NCBI GenBank assembly: GCA_934130545.1
Contig: CAKOYD010000002.1
Coordinates: 194,666-258,665, forward strand
Reading direction: 5' to 3'
Source of the DNA: an uncultured Bacilli bacterium
GTDB lineage: Bacteria > Bacillota_I > Bacilli_A > RF39 > UBA660
DNA length: 64,000 nucleotides
This document shows positions 6,961-17,966 of this stretch, in pieces (within the stretch, counting starts at the first letter, position 1; each line of letters opens with the position of its first letter). The notes below the pieces were generated by a model. The model ran no database searches, was not told the DNA's origin, and was given only the letters and a program-made list of their open reading frames with translations. The translations under genes were made by a program, and so were the position numbers.

Positions 6961-8781
6961 CTACCTAACTATAAAGTATTCGTTGTACCAAACTAAGAAT
7001 GTATATACTGTCCATATTTTTCTACTGTTGTCTCTTTTACCTTTTTTATGTTCATCTAATAACTTAATAACATACTTAGTGTTAAAGAATTCTTCACCTC
7101 TAGATATTGTATCTTTTACTTTATTATAGATATCATCTTCTTTTAACCATTCACGTAATGGTACTGGAAAACCTAATTTCTTCTTATTGGCTACTTTATC
7201 TTCTAATGTTTCTTTAGCTACTTGTCTAAATAAGTACTTAGTCTCACCATTACATATTTTATATTTAGTTGGAATACTACTAGCATAATCTATTAATTTA
7301 CGGTCTAGGAATGGTACTCTAACTTCTAGTGAATTAGCCATACTCATCTTATCAGCCTTTAATAGTATATCTCCTATTAACCAAAAATTAAAATCTATAT
7401 ATTGCATCTTACTAACTTCATCTTTATTTTTTACTTTATCATAATATGGTTTAGTAATATCTTTATATGTCATCTTACCTCTTTTATAGCTTAATACTTT
7501 ATTTATCTCATCATTATCATAAATAAAAGCATTACCAACATATCTATCTTCCAACTTTTTACCGCGTCTTACTATAAAATTGAATCCTCGGTGTCCACGT
7601 AATGGATAAGCTATAATTCCTAAAGTTTTTCTAATAAAGTAAGGTATTTTATAGTACCAACTAACTGTATATGGTTCAGCATATATATTATATCCACCAA
7701 ATATTTCATCAGCACCTTCTCCTGATAAAGCAACTTTAACATGCTGACTAGCTAAATTAGCTACAAAATATAACATTATAGCGGAAGGATCAGCTAAAGG
7801 TTCATCCATATAATACTGTATTAAAGGAAACTTTTCAAAATATTCTTCTTTAGTAATTTCTTTGCTCTCATTCTTAACATTAATCTTCTTCGATAAGTCT
7901 TTAGCATAATCTATTTCACTATACTTTTTATTGGCATATCCGACAGTAAATGTCTTATCAACATTACTTAAAGTAGCTATTAATGAAGAATCTACCCCAC
8001 TAGATAAGAATGATCCAACTTCTACATCACTAATCTTATGATGACTAATAGAATCGTCTAACTCTTTCTTAATACCTTTCTCCCATTCTTCAAAACTTCT
8101 CTCATCATTACTTTCTAATTTTACTTCATAATATTTTACTATATCTAATTCTCCATCTTTATAAGTAAAATAATGACCTGGTCTTAACTTATATACATCT
8201 TTAAAAAATGTATCTTCCCCAACACTATATTGAAAAGTTAAATACTTTTCTAGCATATCTCTATTTAATTCTTTCTTAAAATTAGGATGAGCTAAGAAAC
8301 TCTTTATTTCTGAAGAAAACATAAACTCAGTATCTGTCTTATAATAATATAATGGTTTTATTCCATAAAAGTCTCTTGCTCCTACTACGATATCTTTTTC
8401 TATATCATATATAATAAAGGCAAACATTCCTCTTAACTTATTTACTAATTTATCAATACCATATTCTTCATATCCATGAATAAGTACTTCAGTATCAGTA
8501 TTAGTAGAGAAGATATGTCCTTTTTTCTCTAAGTCTTTTCTTATATCTTGATAATTATATATTTCTCCATTAAAAACTATTACTTTATCCTTATTCTCAT
8601 TATATATAGGTTGATTACCAGTATTCAAATCTATTATTGAAAGTCTTCTAAAACCTAGTGATACTTTATCACTTATATAATACCCATCTGAATCCGGACC
8701 ACGATGTTCTATTAACTTAGCCATTTTTTTTATTGTATCTTTATTTTTCGTTTTTCCTACGAATCCTACAAATCCACACAT
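6961..8781 (-). CDS. asnB: Asparagine synthetase B (glutamine-hydrolysing)
   Basis: A 606-residue enzyme converting aspartate, glutamine and ATP to asparagine. Cys2 of MCGFVGFVG is the nucleophile of the N-terminal glutaminase domain, with GPDSDGYY and the RRLSIID strand supporting it. The C-terminal synthetase domain has the pyrophosphate loop SSGVDSSL (family SGG[VL]DSS), ALSGEGADEIFGGY and the late motif RVPFLDRKLID. Full length. Some relatives amidate cell-wall precursors, so an envelope role is possible, but nothing nearby proves it. Confidence 0.95.
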   Translation of the reverse strand: MCGFVGFVGKTKNKDTIKKMAKLIEHRGPDSDGYYISDKVSLGFRRLSIIDLNTGNQPIYNENKDKVIVFNGEIYNYQDIRKDLEKKGHIFSTNTDTEVLIHGYEEYGIDKLVNKLRGMFAFIIYDIEKDIVVGARDFYGIKPLYYYKTDTEFMFSSEIKSFLAHPNFKKELNRDMLEKYLTFQYSVGEDTFFKDVYKLRPGHYFTYKDGELDIVKYYEVKLESNDERSFEEWEKGIKKELDDSISHHKISDVEVGSFLSSGVDSSLIATLSNVDKTFTVGYANKKYSEIDYAKDLSKKINVKNESKEITKEEYFEKFPLIQYYMDEPLADPSAIMLYFVANLASQHVKVALSGEGADEIFGGYNIYAEPYTVSWYYKIPYFIRKTLGIIAYPLRGHRGFNFIVRRGKKLEDRYVGNAFIYDNDEINKVLSYKRGKMTYKDITKPYYDKVKNKDEVSKMQYIDFNFWLIGDILLKADKMSMANSLEVRVPFLDRKLIDYASSIPTKYKICNGETKYLFRQVAKETLEDKVANKKKLGFPVPLREWLKEDDIYNKVKDTISRGEEFFNTKYVIKLLDEHKKGKRDNSRKIWTVYTFLVWYNEYFIVR

Positions 8782-8865
8782 TATAATTTCACCATACTTT
8801 CTATATAAAATTATATCATGTATATATTATTTAGTAAATTAAAAATACTCTTAGTTTACACATAA

Positions 8866-8897
8866 AAAAGCATCACTCTTTTAAAAGTGACACTCTT
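8866..8897 (-). terminator. Probable terminator after rubrerythrin
   Basis: On the minus strand GTCACTTTT and AAAAGAGTGA form an imperfect stem followed by GCTTTTTT, just past the rubrerythrin stop. Confidence 0.5.
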
Positions 8898-8900
8898 TAA

Positions 8901-9440
8901 TTAATAATTAGTACTTCTCATTTCAAAGTATGCTTGTGGATGATTACATGCTGGACATACTTTAGGAGCTGTCTTACCTACATGGACATAACCACAGTTT
9001 CTACATACCCATACTGTTGTATCTTCTTTATCAAATACTCTTTCACTAGCTATATTATTTAATAACTTTAAGTATCTTTCTTCATGTTCTTTTTCAATAG
9101 CTGCTACTAATCTAAACTTATTAGCAATTTCTTTAAATCCTTCTTCTTCAGCTTCTTTAGCAAAACTATCATACATATCTGTCCATTCATAGTTTTCTCC
9201 TTCAGCTGCTGCTTTTAAGTTTTCTTTAGTACTTGGAACAGCACCACCATTTAATAGCTTAAACCACATTTTAGCATGTTCTTTTTCGTTATTAGCAGTT
9301 TCTTCAAATATAGCTGCTATTTGTTCATAACCTTCTTTTTTAGCAGCACTAGCGAAATATGTATATTTATTTCTTGCCTGGCTTTCTCCAGCAAATGCTG
9401 TCATTAAGTTTTGATATGTTTTTGAATCTTTTAATTCCAT
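8901..9440 (-). CDS. rbr: Rubrerythrin
   Basis: A 179-residue rubrerythrin, a peroxide-reducing non-haem iron protein that protects anaerobes. The N-terminal ferritin-like domain carries the diiron ligands in [31 protein letters not shown] and [10 protein letters not shown]. The C-terminal rubredoxin domain has both Cys pairs (VCRNCGYVH and [13 protein letters not shown]). ACCTCC on the plus strand gives a clear ribosome-binding site before ATG 9440. Its presence suggests an anaerobic or microaerophilic lifestyle. Confidence 0.95.
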   Translation of the reverse strand: MELKDSKTYQNLMTAFAGESQARNKYTYFASAAKKEGYEQIAAIFEETANNEKEHAKMWFKLLNGGAVPSTKENLKAAAEGENYEWTDMYDSFAKEAEEEGFKEIANKFRLVAAIEKEHEERYLKLLNNIASERVFDKEDTTVWVCRNCGYVHVGKTAPKVCPACNHPQAYFEMRSTNY

Positions 9441-9478
9441 TATTTACTACCTCCATCTAAATTATACTTGATTAAAGT

Positions 9479-10606
9479 CTATTTGTCATTATCTTTTAAG
9501 AATTTTTTATATTTCTTTATAACTGTCGAATTATCTAGTTCAGTATTTGCTAATGACTCAAATAAACTCTTTTGTTCTTTAGTAAGCTTTTCAGGCATTA
9601 TTACTTTAACAACAGCATACATATCGCCTTTTCTCTTTGTATTTACATTTTCAATACCTTTACCACGTAATCTTAATTTATCTAATGATTGTGTTCCACT
9701 TGGAATAGTTAATTCAACATTACCATATATTGTTGGTACTTCTTTAGTACATCCTAATACAGCTTCCGTTATTGTAAGTGGTAAATCTATATAAATATCA
9801 TCTTCATTTCTCTTATAAAAATCATGATCTTTAACAGTAAACTCTAAATATAAGTCCCCATTTCTACCACCATTCTCACCAGCTTCACCTTTACCAGTTA
9901 ATCTTAATCTATTACCATTATCAATGCCAGCAGGTACGGTTACTGTAATAGTCTTACTCTTTCTAATCTTTCCTTTACCATTACAGTCAGGACATTTCTT
10001 TTCAAATATATTACCTGTCCCGTGACATTCCGGACAAGTTGTCTTACTAAGAAAACTACCAAACATAGTTCTTTGTTCACTAGAAATCGTTCCACTACCA
10101 CGACATTCCGGACAAGTTTTAGAATTAAATCCACCTTCACCATGACAATTAGGACAATTATCTACTGTATCTAAATTAATATCTTTTTCACAACCATGAA
10201 CTGCTTCATCAAAGCTAATTGTCATTCGATATAGGACATCATTACCTTTTCTCGGACCATTAGCACTTCTTCTAGAATTAGATGAGAATCCAAAACCACC
10301 TAGAATATCATCAAAGATGTCCCCCATATCTCCAAAGTCAAATCCATCAAATCCTTGGAATCCTCCGGCACCGCCACCATTATTTTGGAAGGCGCTATGA
10401 CCAAATTGATCATATTTTTTTCTCTTTTCTGGGTCAGACAATACGGCATACGCTTCTTGAACTTCTTTAAACTTCTCCGCAGCATTTTCTTCTTTTGAAA
10501 CATCCGGATGATATTTCTTAGCAAGTTTTCTAAAAGCCGATTTTATTTCTGCATCAGTAGCTGTCTTTGATACTCCTAAAACCTCATAATAATCTCTTTT
10601 ATTCAT
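9479..10606 (-). CDS. dnaJ: Co-chaperone DnaJ
   Basis: A 375-residue DnaJ (Hsp40) that delivers substrates to DnaK and stimulates its ATPase. The J-domain (1-70) has the HPD motif in YHPDVSKEE; a Gly/Phe-rich stretch follows (~75-115). Four zinc-binding CxxCxGxG repeats are present ([32 protein letters not shown]), then two beta-sandwich substrate domains. Last gene of the hrcA operon, 51 nt after dnaK. Confidence 0.97.
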   Translation of the reverse strand: MNKRDYYEVLGVSKTATDAEIKSAFRKLAKKYHPDVSKEENAAEKFKEVQEAYAVLSDPEKRKKYDQFGHSAFQNNGGGAGGFQGFDGFDFGDMGDIFDDILGGFGFSSNSRRSANGPRKGNDVLYRMTISFDEAVHGCEKDINLDTVDNCPNCHGEGGFNSKTCPECRGSGTISSEQRTMFGSFLSKTTCPECHGTGNIFEKKCPDCNGKGKIRKSKTITVTVPAGIDNGNRLRLTGKGEAGENGGRNGDLYLEFTVKDHDFYKRNEDDIYIDLPLTITEAVLGCTKEVPTIYGNVELTIPSGTQSLDKLRLRGKGIENVNTKRKGDMYAVVKVIMPEKLTKEQKSLFESLANTELDNSTVIKKYKKFLKDNDK

Positions 10607-10657
10607 CTTTACACCTTTCTAATAAAGTAGTAGTTCTAGTTTCCTAGAACTACATTT

Positions 10658-12484
<1,827 letters not shown>

Positions 12485-12697
12485 TTATTCACCTTTCTCT
12501 TTATATTTAACATCTATTACTCTTTCATCATTATCTTTGCTGTTCTTTTTATTTTTTATTAATTTAGTATATATGTAATAAGCAAGTACTGCTACTAAGA
12601 TAATAGGAAGAAGCCATATTGCTACTCTAACTATTATCACAGATACAAGTATTGCTATAAAGATATATAATATTTCCTTAACGGTATCTTTATTCAT
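12485..12697 (-). CDS. Small two-helix membrane protein within the heat-shock operon
   Basis: A 70-residue protein of unknown function between grpE and dnaK. Two hydrophobic segments (LYIFIAILVSVIIVRVAIWL and LPIILVAVLAYYIYTKLI) form a hairpin, followed by a basic then acidic tail (KNKKNSKDNDERVIDVKYKE). It overlaps the grpE stop by eight bases and ends three bases before dnaK. Such an insertion is not part of the standard hrcA-grpE-dnaK-dnaJ order, so a membrane-linked chaperone or stress role is conceivable; this is inference from position only. Confidence 0.7.
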   Translation of the reverse strand: MNKDTVKEILYIFIAILVSVIIVRVAIWLLPIILVAVLAYYIYTKLIKNKKNSKDNDERVIDVKYKEKGE

Positions 12698-13226
12698 CTA
12701 TCTTATTCACCTTAACCATCGCAGGACGTATTACTTTATCCTTATACATATAACCTTTCTGAAGTACCTCTAAAACGATACCATTTGGTTTATTCTGATC
12801 ACAATCAGTCATAATTGCTTGGTGATAACTAGCATCAAATTCCATATCTTGAGCAAGTATCTCTTTTACTTCATACTTCTCTAATAAACTCTTAGTTTGG
12901 TTATAAACCATTTTAATACCCTCTAAAAACTTATTAGCATCTTCACTTATTGTATCTTTAACAACAAGTGCTCTTTCAAAGTTATCAAGAATTGGTAAAA
13001 AGCCTGTAACAATATCTTCATTAGCATACTTTAACATTCTTGATACTTCTTCATCCCTTCTTCTTTTATAATTTTGCAATTCTGCTTGATTTCTTAATAA
13101 AGATTCCTCTAAAGTTTTAATTCTATTACCAAGTAAATCAATCTCTTGATTATTATTCTCTACTGCTTCTTCAATAGAAGTTTCTTTATTAATATTTTCT
13201 TTTTTCTCTTTCTTCTTATTTTCCAT
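12690..13226 (-). CDS. grpE: Nucleotide exchange factor GrpE
   Basis: GrpE releases ADP from DnaK. The Lys/Glu-rich N-terminus runs into a long coiled coil (EIDLLGNRIKTLEESLLRNQ) and the family core NYKRRRDEEVSRMLKYANED, then the beta-domain end VLQKGYMYKDKVIRPAMVKV. The ATG at 13226 is preferred over one six bases earlier because AAAGGA has proper spacing only from it; this gives 178 residues. It starts 10 nt after hrcA. Confidence 0.95.
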   Translation of the reverse strand: MENKKKEKKENINKETSIEEAVENNNQEIDLLGNRIKTLEESLLRNQAELQNYKRRRDEEVSRMLKYANEDIVTGFLPILDNFERALVVKDTISEDANKFLEGIKMVYNQTKSLLEKYEVKEILAQDMEFDASYHQAIMTDCDQNKPNGIVLEVLQKGYMYKDKVIRPAMVKVNKIDE

Positions 13227-13236
13227 ATTCATTCCT

Positions 13237-14229
13237 TTAACTATTATTTAAATTATCATTAATATAATTAAGTAAAGTAATTACTCTATCATATTCCATT
13301 CTTTTAGGACCTACAATAGCAATAGTACCTTCTTCACCATTATAATTATATTTTGTTTTAATTACTGATACATCATCACTTAATTCATTCTCTGTTCCAA
13401 TATAAATATTAATACCATTCTTATCTTCGCTCATTTCATTAATTAATGAAGCATCATCAAACTTACTTAGTAATTGTTTAACTTTATCAATATTATTAAA
13501 CTCTGGTTGCTTTAACATATTAGCCCTACCAACAAAGTGTACATCACTAGTTTTAGAAGTAAACTCTGAAAAAGCATCATAGAAGGCATTATATAAAGTA
13601 GCATATTGTTTAACATATCTACTAATTACTGGTTTTACATCATATTCTAGCTTTTCATTAATCTCATCAATAGGAGTATCTACTAATAACTTATTAATAA
13701 GCTCCACTGTCTTTGTTAATTCTTCACTAGATGCATCACCAATATTCATGTTCTTATATTCCACATGACCTTTATCAGTTATCAGCATCATTACTACTTT
13801 ACCTTGTTCTAATGGAATAACTTCTACTTTCTTTAAACGATTATCTTTAGAACTATTACCTAACACTACTGCTGTATAGTTAGTTAATTCTGATATTAAT
13901 TCAATGCTTTTCTTTATTGCATCACTTAGTTCTAACGAATTATTAGAAAATATTGTTTGTAATTTAAGCATATCTTCACCAGTTAAATCTTTTGGTTTCA
14001 TTAAGTTTTCAACATAGTACCTATATCCAAGTTCACTAGGAGTTCGACCTGAAGCAAAATGATTTTTCTCCAAGTATCCTAAATCTTCCAAGATAACCAT
14101 TTCATTTCTTATTGTTGCTGATGAACAATTAAGAAAATTACAAATACTATTTGAACTTACTGGTCTAGCTGATTTAATATACTCTTCCACAATAAATTTT
14201 AATATTTCTTTCTGTCTATTTGATATCAA
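13237..14229 (-). CDS. hrcA: Heat-inducible transcription repressor HrcA
   Basis: A 330-residue HrcA, the repressor that binds CIRCE operators. The N-terminal winged helix is clear: RQKEILKFIVEEYIKSARPV, then CNFLNCSSATIRNEM and LEDLGYLEK..FASGRTPSELGYRYYV. The GAF-like remainder ends with IAIVGPKRMEYDRVITLL. First gene of the heat-shock operon, directly downstream of a consensus promoter flanked by two CIRCE-like sites, so it is autoregulated. Confidence 0.97.
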   Translation of the reverse strand: MISNRQKEILKFIVEEYIKSARPVSSNSICNFLNCSSATIRNEMVILEDLGYLEKNHFASGRTPSELGYRYYVENLMKPKDLTGEDMLKLQTIFSNNSLELSDAIKKSIELISELTNYTAVVLGNSSKDNRLKKVEVIPLEQGKVVMMLITDKGHVEYKNMNIGDASSEELTKTVELINKLLVDTPIDEINEKLEYDVKPVISRYVKQYATLYNAFYDAFSEFTSKTSDVHFVGRANMLKQPEFNNIDKVKQLLSKFDDASLINEMSEDKNGINIYIGTENELSDDVSVIKTKYNYNGEEGTIAIVGPKRMEYDRVITLLNYINDNLNNS

Positions 14230-14242
14230 TATATCACTTCCC

Positions 14243-14269
14243 TTAGCAATACTATTTTACGATTGCTAA
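14243..14269. promoter_or_regulatory. CIRCE operator of the hrcA operon
   Basis: TTAGCAATA, nine bases, then GATTGCTAA: the 9-9-9 layout of CIRCE (consensus TTAGCACTC-N9-GAGTGCTAA). The arms differ from the usual core in the same way as the site upstream of hsp20, giving a local form TTAGCAAT-N11-ATTGCTAA. It covers the expected transcription start. Confidence 0.9.
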
Positions 14270-14273
14270 ATAA

Positions 14274-14302
14274 ATTATATGACAATCTTTTAGCAATGTC
14301 AA
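14274..14302 (-). promoter_or_regulatory. Sigma-A promoter of the hrcA-grpE-dnaK-dnaJ operon
   Basis: On the minus strand TTGACA (14297-14302), a 17-bp spacer and TATAAT (14274-14279): a perfect consensus, as expected for a promoter held by a repressor. Confidence 0.9.
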
Positions 14303-14316
14303 CACTTTTCTGCTAA
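14290..14316. promoter_or_regulatory. Second, degenerate CIRCE-like site over the -35 of hrcA
   Basis: TTAGCAATG, nine bases, TTCTGCTAA. The left arm and the outer TGCTAA match CIRCE; the inner three bases of the right arm do not. It spans the -35 hexamer, so HrcA binding here would block polymerase directly. Confidence 0.6.
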
Positions 14317-14326
14317 ATATTTAAAA

Positions 14327-14356
14327 AAATAAAAAATAGCTTAACTTTTCGTTAAA
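14327..14356 (-). terminator. Terminator after the 294-residue gene
   Basis: Minus strand: TAGTTTAA and TTAAGCTA pair around a CGAAAAG loop, followed by TTTTTTATTTTTT. Confidence 0.75.
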
Positions 14357-15241
14357 CTATCTTATCTTACCCTGTCCTAATGTTACAGTTTTATGTCTTT
14401 CTCTATCACTTAAAAATACTTTATACCAAGGATTATCTTTACTTACACCTAACTTATTAAGCATATCTATAAAATCTTTTTCATTTAAAAGTAATAATTC
14501 TGATCTTAAAATAATACTAGCTCTTAATAAATCTTGACCATAAAAACTATTATAAGCAACATCTTCTGGATTTGTTGATAAAACTATTTTACATAACAAG
14601 AATTGATTACCCTCTAATATCTTATGAGCAAACTCTCTTTTACTACTATCAATAAATTCTACTGGAATATGTTTTATATTTGCTTCTAAATATGATGTTA
14701 AATAAATAGAAGGTTCTGTCTTATAATAACGTTCAATCAAAGAGTCTTCAATACCAACACCCATAACATATATATAAAAGTATTTAAATGTACATAGCAT
14801 CTTTCTTAAACCAAAATCATTTATTTTTGATAAGTATTCATCAATAAAAGATAAATGTATACTAGTAGATTCTCCCGTAACAATATACTTTGCTTGTAAC
14901 TCTCCTCTATTCAAAACAACATACTCATTTTCAATACCATTAGATACTAATTGTTTAGTACACAAAATATTCACCCTAGACATAACATCATCAACATCTA
15001 TTTGACTATTATATTGCTTTACATATTCTTTATAACTATCATTAGTAGCACTAAGTAATTCACCCATATTTAACGTTTTTAATATTTCATTTTGTCTTTC
15101 AATAGCCATCTTTATCATTCCAACAAGACTAGTAAAACTAGAATTATATCGTTTCATTACTTCTCTTTCACATAATTCATTATAATATCTACAAATATCT
15201 GCTTCAAGTTTTAATAATTCAATTATATTTGCACTTTCCAT
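14357..15241 (-). CDS. Unrecognised cytoplasmic protein, 294 residues
   Basis: I do not recognise this protein. It is largely helical by composition, with no signal peptide or membrane segment, and has scattered cysteines (DICRYYNELCE, NILCTK, MLCTFKYF, LLCKIV). The C-terminus is basic (RERHKTVTLGQGKIR). It is a single-gene unit with its own terminator between the heat-shock operon and tsf. No motif allows a functional call. Confidence 0.6.
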   Translation of the reverse strand: MESANIIELLKLEADICRYYNELCEREVMKRYNSSFTSLVGMIKMAIERQNEILKTLNMGELLSATNDSYKEYVKQYNSQIDVDDVMSRVNILCTKQLVSNGIENEYVVLNRGELQAKYIVTGESTSIHLSFIDEYLSKINDFGLRKMLCTFKYFYIYVMGVGIEDSLIERYYKTEPSIYLTSYLEANIKHIPVEFIDSSKREFAHKILEGNQFLLCKIVLSTNPEDVAYNSFYGQDLLRASIILRSELLLLNEKDFIDMLNKLGVSKDNPWYKVFLSDRERHKTVTLGQGKIR

Positions 15242-15300
15242 AGTAATCCCCCTTAACGATGATGTATTATAGCATAAACAGTTGTATGTGTCAACTACAA

Positions 15301-15332
15301 AAGAAAAAGAGCTATATTCACTATAACTCTTA
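15301..15332 (-). terminator. Terminator after tsf
   Basis: Minus strand: AAGAGTTATAG and TATAGCTCTT form a stem (one G-U pair) around TGAA, followed by TTTCTTT. Confidence 0.65.
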
Positions 15333-15337
15333 ATATA

Positions 15338-16207
15338 TTATCCATTAATTTGTTTCATAACTTCATCAGCAAAGTTTTCTTCTCTTTTTTCCATTCCTTC
15401 GCCAACTTCATATCTAACAAACTTAAGAATTTCACTTTTATTATTTTCAACATACTTAGATACTTTTGTCTTATTTTCTTTAATAAATCCTTGATCTACT
15501 AAACATACTTCTTCAAAGTATTTATTAAGTCTACCATTAACAATCATATCTATCTTGTTTTCTGCTAGTCCTTCATTAACTGCAGTTTCTTTTAAAATAG
15601 TTCTTTCTTTTTCTACTACTTCACTAGGTACTACTTCTCTATTTAAATATAATGGATGCATAGCAGCTACTTGCATAGCAACATCTTTAGCAACTTCTTC
15701 ATTACTTGTTAATAATGTTAAAGCAACTATTTTACCACCCATGTGTGAATATGTACCAAATACTTCACTATCTTTCTTTTCAATTACTTCAAATCTTCTA
15801 AAAGATAATTTTTCTCCAATAGTAGATATTTTCTCAACTATTAATTCTTCAATAGTCTTACCATCTACTGTTAATTTAGAAGCTTCTTCTACAGTTGTAG
15901 CATCACTATCTAAAACAGTATCAGCAATTATATTAATAAGATTCTTAAACTCTTCATTTTTAGCAACAAAGTCAGTTTCAGAATTTAATTCAAGAATTAT
16001 AGCTTTATTACCTTTTACTTTAGCCAAAGCAAGACCTTCAGCAGCTATTCTACTAGATTTCTTAGCAGCTTTAGATATACCTTTTTCTCTTAACCAAGTA
16101 ATTGCTTCTTCCATATTACCATTTGATTCTTCTAATGCTTTCTTGCAATCTAACATTCCAGCACCAGTTGTCTCTCTTAGTTCTTTTACCATACTTGCAC
16201 TAATCAT
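15338..16207 (-). CDS. tsf: Translation elongation factor Ts
   Basis: EF-Ts recycles EF-Tu-GDP. The 289-residue sequence begins with the UBA-like domain VKELRETTGAGMLDCKKALEES and contains the TDFVAKNEEF signature that contacts EF-Tu, followed by HMGGKIVALTLL and VAMQVAAMHPLYL. It lies 20-odd bases after rpsB, the normal rpsB-tsf operon. Confidence 0.97.
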   Translation of the reverse strand: MISASMVKELRETTGAGMLDCKKALEESNGNMEEAITWLREKGISKAAKKSSRIAAEGLALAKVKGNKAIILELNSETDFVAKNEEFKNLINIIADTVLDSDATTVEEASKLTVDGKTIEELIVEKISTIGEKLSFRRFEVIEKKDSEVFGTYSHMGGKIVALTLLTSNEEVAKDVAMQVAAMHPLYLNREVVPSEVVEKERTILKETAVNEGLAENKIDMIVNGRLNKYFEEVCLVDQGFIKENKTKVSKYVENNKSEILKFVRYEVGEGMEKREENFADEVMKQING

Positions 16208-16226
16208 AAAACGCTCCTCTCTTCTT

Positions 16227-17195
16227 TTATTTTAAAGCATCAATTAGTTCTTCTTTTTTTAATTTTGAATAACCTTTAATTTCTTTCTTCTTAGCAAGTT
16301 CACGAAGTTCGCTTACTGTTAGAATAGTTAAGTCAATCTTTGTTTCATTATTAACTGCTACTTCTGGCTTTTCAACAACAGTTTCTGTTTTAACTTCTTT
16401 TCTTACTTTTTTGTCAAATTTCTTTTCGTTATTCTTTTCACTTTTGTCATTATTTCTTTCAAAGTTTCTTACTTGTTTTTTAGATTCATCTTCAGTTACA
16501 TAGTCAACTACTTCTTTTCCAGTAGCTTCGGCGATAGCATTTGTTAAAGCTCCTAATACTACTTTAATTGATTTAACAGCATCATCATTTCCTGGTATTA
16601 CATAATCAATATTATCAGGATCACAGTTAGTATCAATTAATCCAAATACTGGAATACCTAACTTATTAGCTTCTCTAATAGCATTATATTCCTTAGTTGA
16701 ATCTACAATAATAACTGCTTGTGGTAATTTATCCATATCTCTAATACCACATAAGTTCTTATTTAACTTATCATACTCTTTCTTTAAATCAATTACTTCT
16801 TTTTTAGGTAATTTTTCAAAAGTTCCGTCTTCTTCCATCTTTTCGATTTCTGCTAAACGATAAACTCTCTTTCTTATTGTTCTGAAATTAGTTAATGTTC
16901 CACCTAACCATCTTTCAGTCATATAATACATACCTGTTCTAGTTGCTTCTTCAATACAAACATCAGATGCTTGTTTCTTAGTACCTACATATAGTACCTT
17001 TCCACCATCTTCTACGATTTTTTTTAAAGCATTGTATGCTCTTTCAAGTGAATCTTGTGTTTTTTGTAAGTCCATGATATAAATATCATCTCTTGTAGAG
17101 TAAATATACTCTTTCATTTTTGGATTCCATCTTTTAGTCTGATGACCAAATTGAACTCCACCTTCTAGTAAATAACTCATTGCTACTACTGACAT
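16227..17195 (-). CDS. rpsB: Ribosomal protein uS2 with a C-terminal Rho-N/SAP-like extension
   Basis: The small-subunit protein uS2. Residues 1-~225 are the normal S2 fold ([52 protein letters not shown]). A ~55-residue charged linker rich in Asn, Lys and Glu follows, then residues ~288-322 ([20 protein letters not shown]) resemble the Rho N-terminal/SAP-like helix-extended-loop-helix domain. That tail is not part of the standard protein and may add nucleic-acid binding. The start at 17195 has AAAGGAGG at good spacing; an in-frame start 30 bases earlier lacks one. Confidence 0.93.
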   Translation of the reverse strand: MSVVAMSYLLEGGVQFGHQTKRWNPKMKEYIYSTRDDIYIMDLQKTQDSLERAYNALKKIVEDGGKVLYVGTKKQASDVCIEEATRTGMYYMTERWLGGTLTNFRTIRKRVYRLAEIEKMEEDGTFEKLPKKEVIDLKKEYDKLNKNLCGIRDMDKLPQAVIIVDSTKEYNAIREANKLGIPVFGLIDTNCDPDNIDYVIPGNDDAVKSIKVVLGALTNAIAEATGKEVVDYVTEDESKKQVRNFERNNDKSEKNNEKKFDKKVRKEVKTETVVEKPEVAVNNETKIDLTILTVSELRELAKKKEIKGYSKLKKEELIDALK

Positions 17196-17246
17196 ATTTT
17201 TTCCTCCTTTTGTTTTTTCTTCCAAATATCTCTTCTCTATATACCA

Positions 17247-17262
17247 CTTATTTATAAATAAG
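17247..17262 (-). promoter_or_regulatory. Palindrome in the rpsB leader
   Basis: CTTATTTATAAATAAG is a perfect 16-bp dyad ~50 nt before the rpsB start. It could be a leader hairpin in the rpsB mRNA; no closer match to a known S2 leader is visible. Confidence 0.3.
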
Positions 17263-17391
17263 CACTAGATATATAAATCAATATTTGTGCTAATTTAAGA
17301 AAAGCCATTAATAATATATCATAAAATAGTCAATAATACAAATGTTTTTTATTATAAATTAAAAATATTTGTATCTCCTTACCAAAATAGA

Positions 17392-17421
17392 TTGACAATC
17401 ATTTTTTTAGTATATTATAAT
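17392..17421 (+). promoter_or_regulatory. Sigma-A promoter for the COG2426 membrane protein
   Basis: TTGACA (17392-17397), 18-bp spacer, TATAAT (17416-17421), about 25 bases before the start codon at 17447. Confidence 0.8.
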
Positions 17422-17446
17422 TAATACATACTAAAAGGAGAGAAAA

Positions 17447-17932
17447 ATGACAGAAACATTAGCTAGTACTCTAGCAGAATTATTTAAAGGTGGCGGTAAA
17501 GAAGTAGCCATATTCATTATTTCTTTATTACCTATTCTAGAACTAAGAGGAGGCTTAATTGCCGCCAGAATACTTGGCGTAAAGTTTATAAAAGCCTTTA
17601 TTATATGTTATATTGCTAATATTCTACCAGTACCATTTATTCTACTATTTATCAACTATTTATTTAATAAAATGAGTAAATGGAAACCAACTAAAAAAAT
17701 AGTAGATTGGCTTAGTAATAAAACATTAAAAAAGAAAGATCAAATTGATAAATATGGTTACTTTGGTCTATTCTTATTTGTAGGTATACCACTACCTGGA
17801 ACAGGTGCTTGGACAGGATCATTACTTGCTATCCTACTTAACCTAGATAAAAAGAAATCATTTGTAACTATAGCCATAGGTGTCCTAGCCGCAGGTATTA
17901 TCATGAGCCTACTATCTTATGGAATATTTTAA
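17447..17932 (+). CDS. Small multidrug-export family membrane protein (COG2426)
   Basis: A 161-residue integral membrane protein of the COG2426 family. Family landmarks are LPILELRGGLIAARILGVKF near the start and GLFLFVGIPLPGTGAWTGSL in the middle, with hydrophobic helices between and a final ITIAIG-like helix through IIMSLLSYGIF. The family's transport role is annotated by similarity only and its substrate is unknown. GGAGAG precedes the ATG and a strong terminator follows, so it is a single-gene unit. Confidence 0.85.
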   Translation: MTETLASTLAELFKGGGKEVAIFIISLLPILELRGGLIAARILGVKFIKAFIICYIANILPVPFILLFINYLFNKMSKWKPTKKIVDWLSNKTLKKKDQIDKYGYFGLFLFVGIPLPGTGAWTGSLLAILLNLDKKKSFVTIAIGVLAAGIIMSLLSYGIF

Positions 17933-17966
17933 AACTCAAGAAACTAAAATCTCTTGAGTTTATTTT
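17931..17966. terminator. Terminator between convergent genes
   Basis: AAACTCAAGA pairs with TCTTGAGTTT around a short loop, followed by TATTTTTATTT on the plus strand; the reverse side also carries Ts. Confidence 0.8.

Noticed and set aside
15555..16235. Long open frame antisense to tsf
   Set aside because: It is the shadow of the EF-Ts gene: low-complexity Ser/Leu-rich sequence, no ribosome-binding site and no recognisable domain, while tsf on the other strand is certain.
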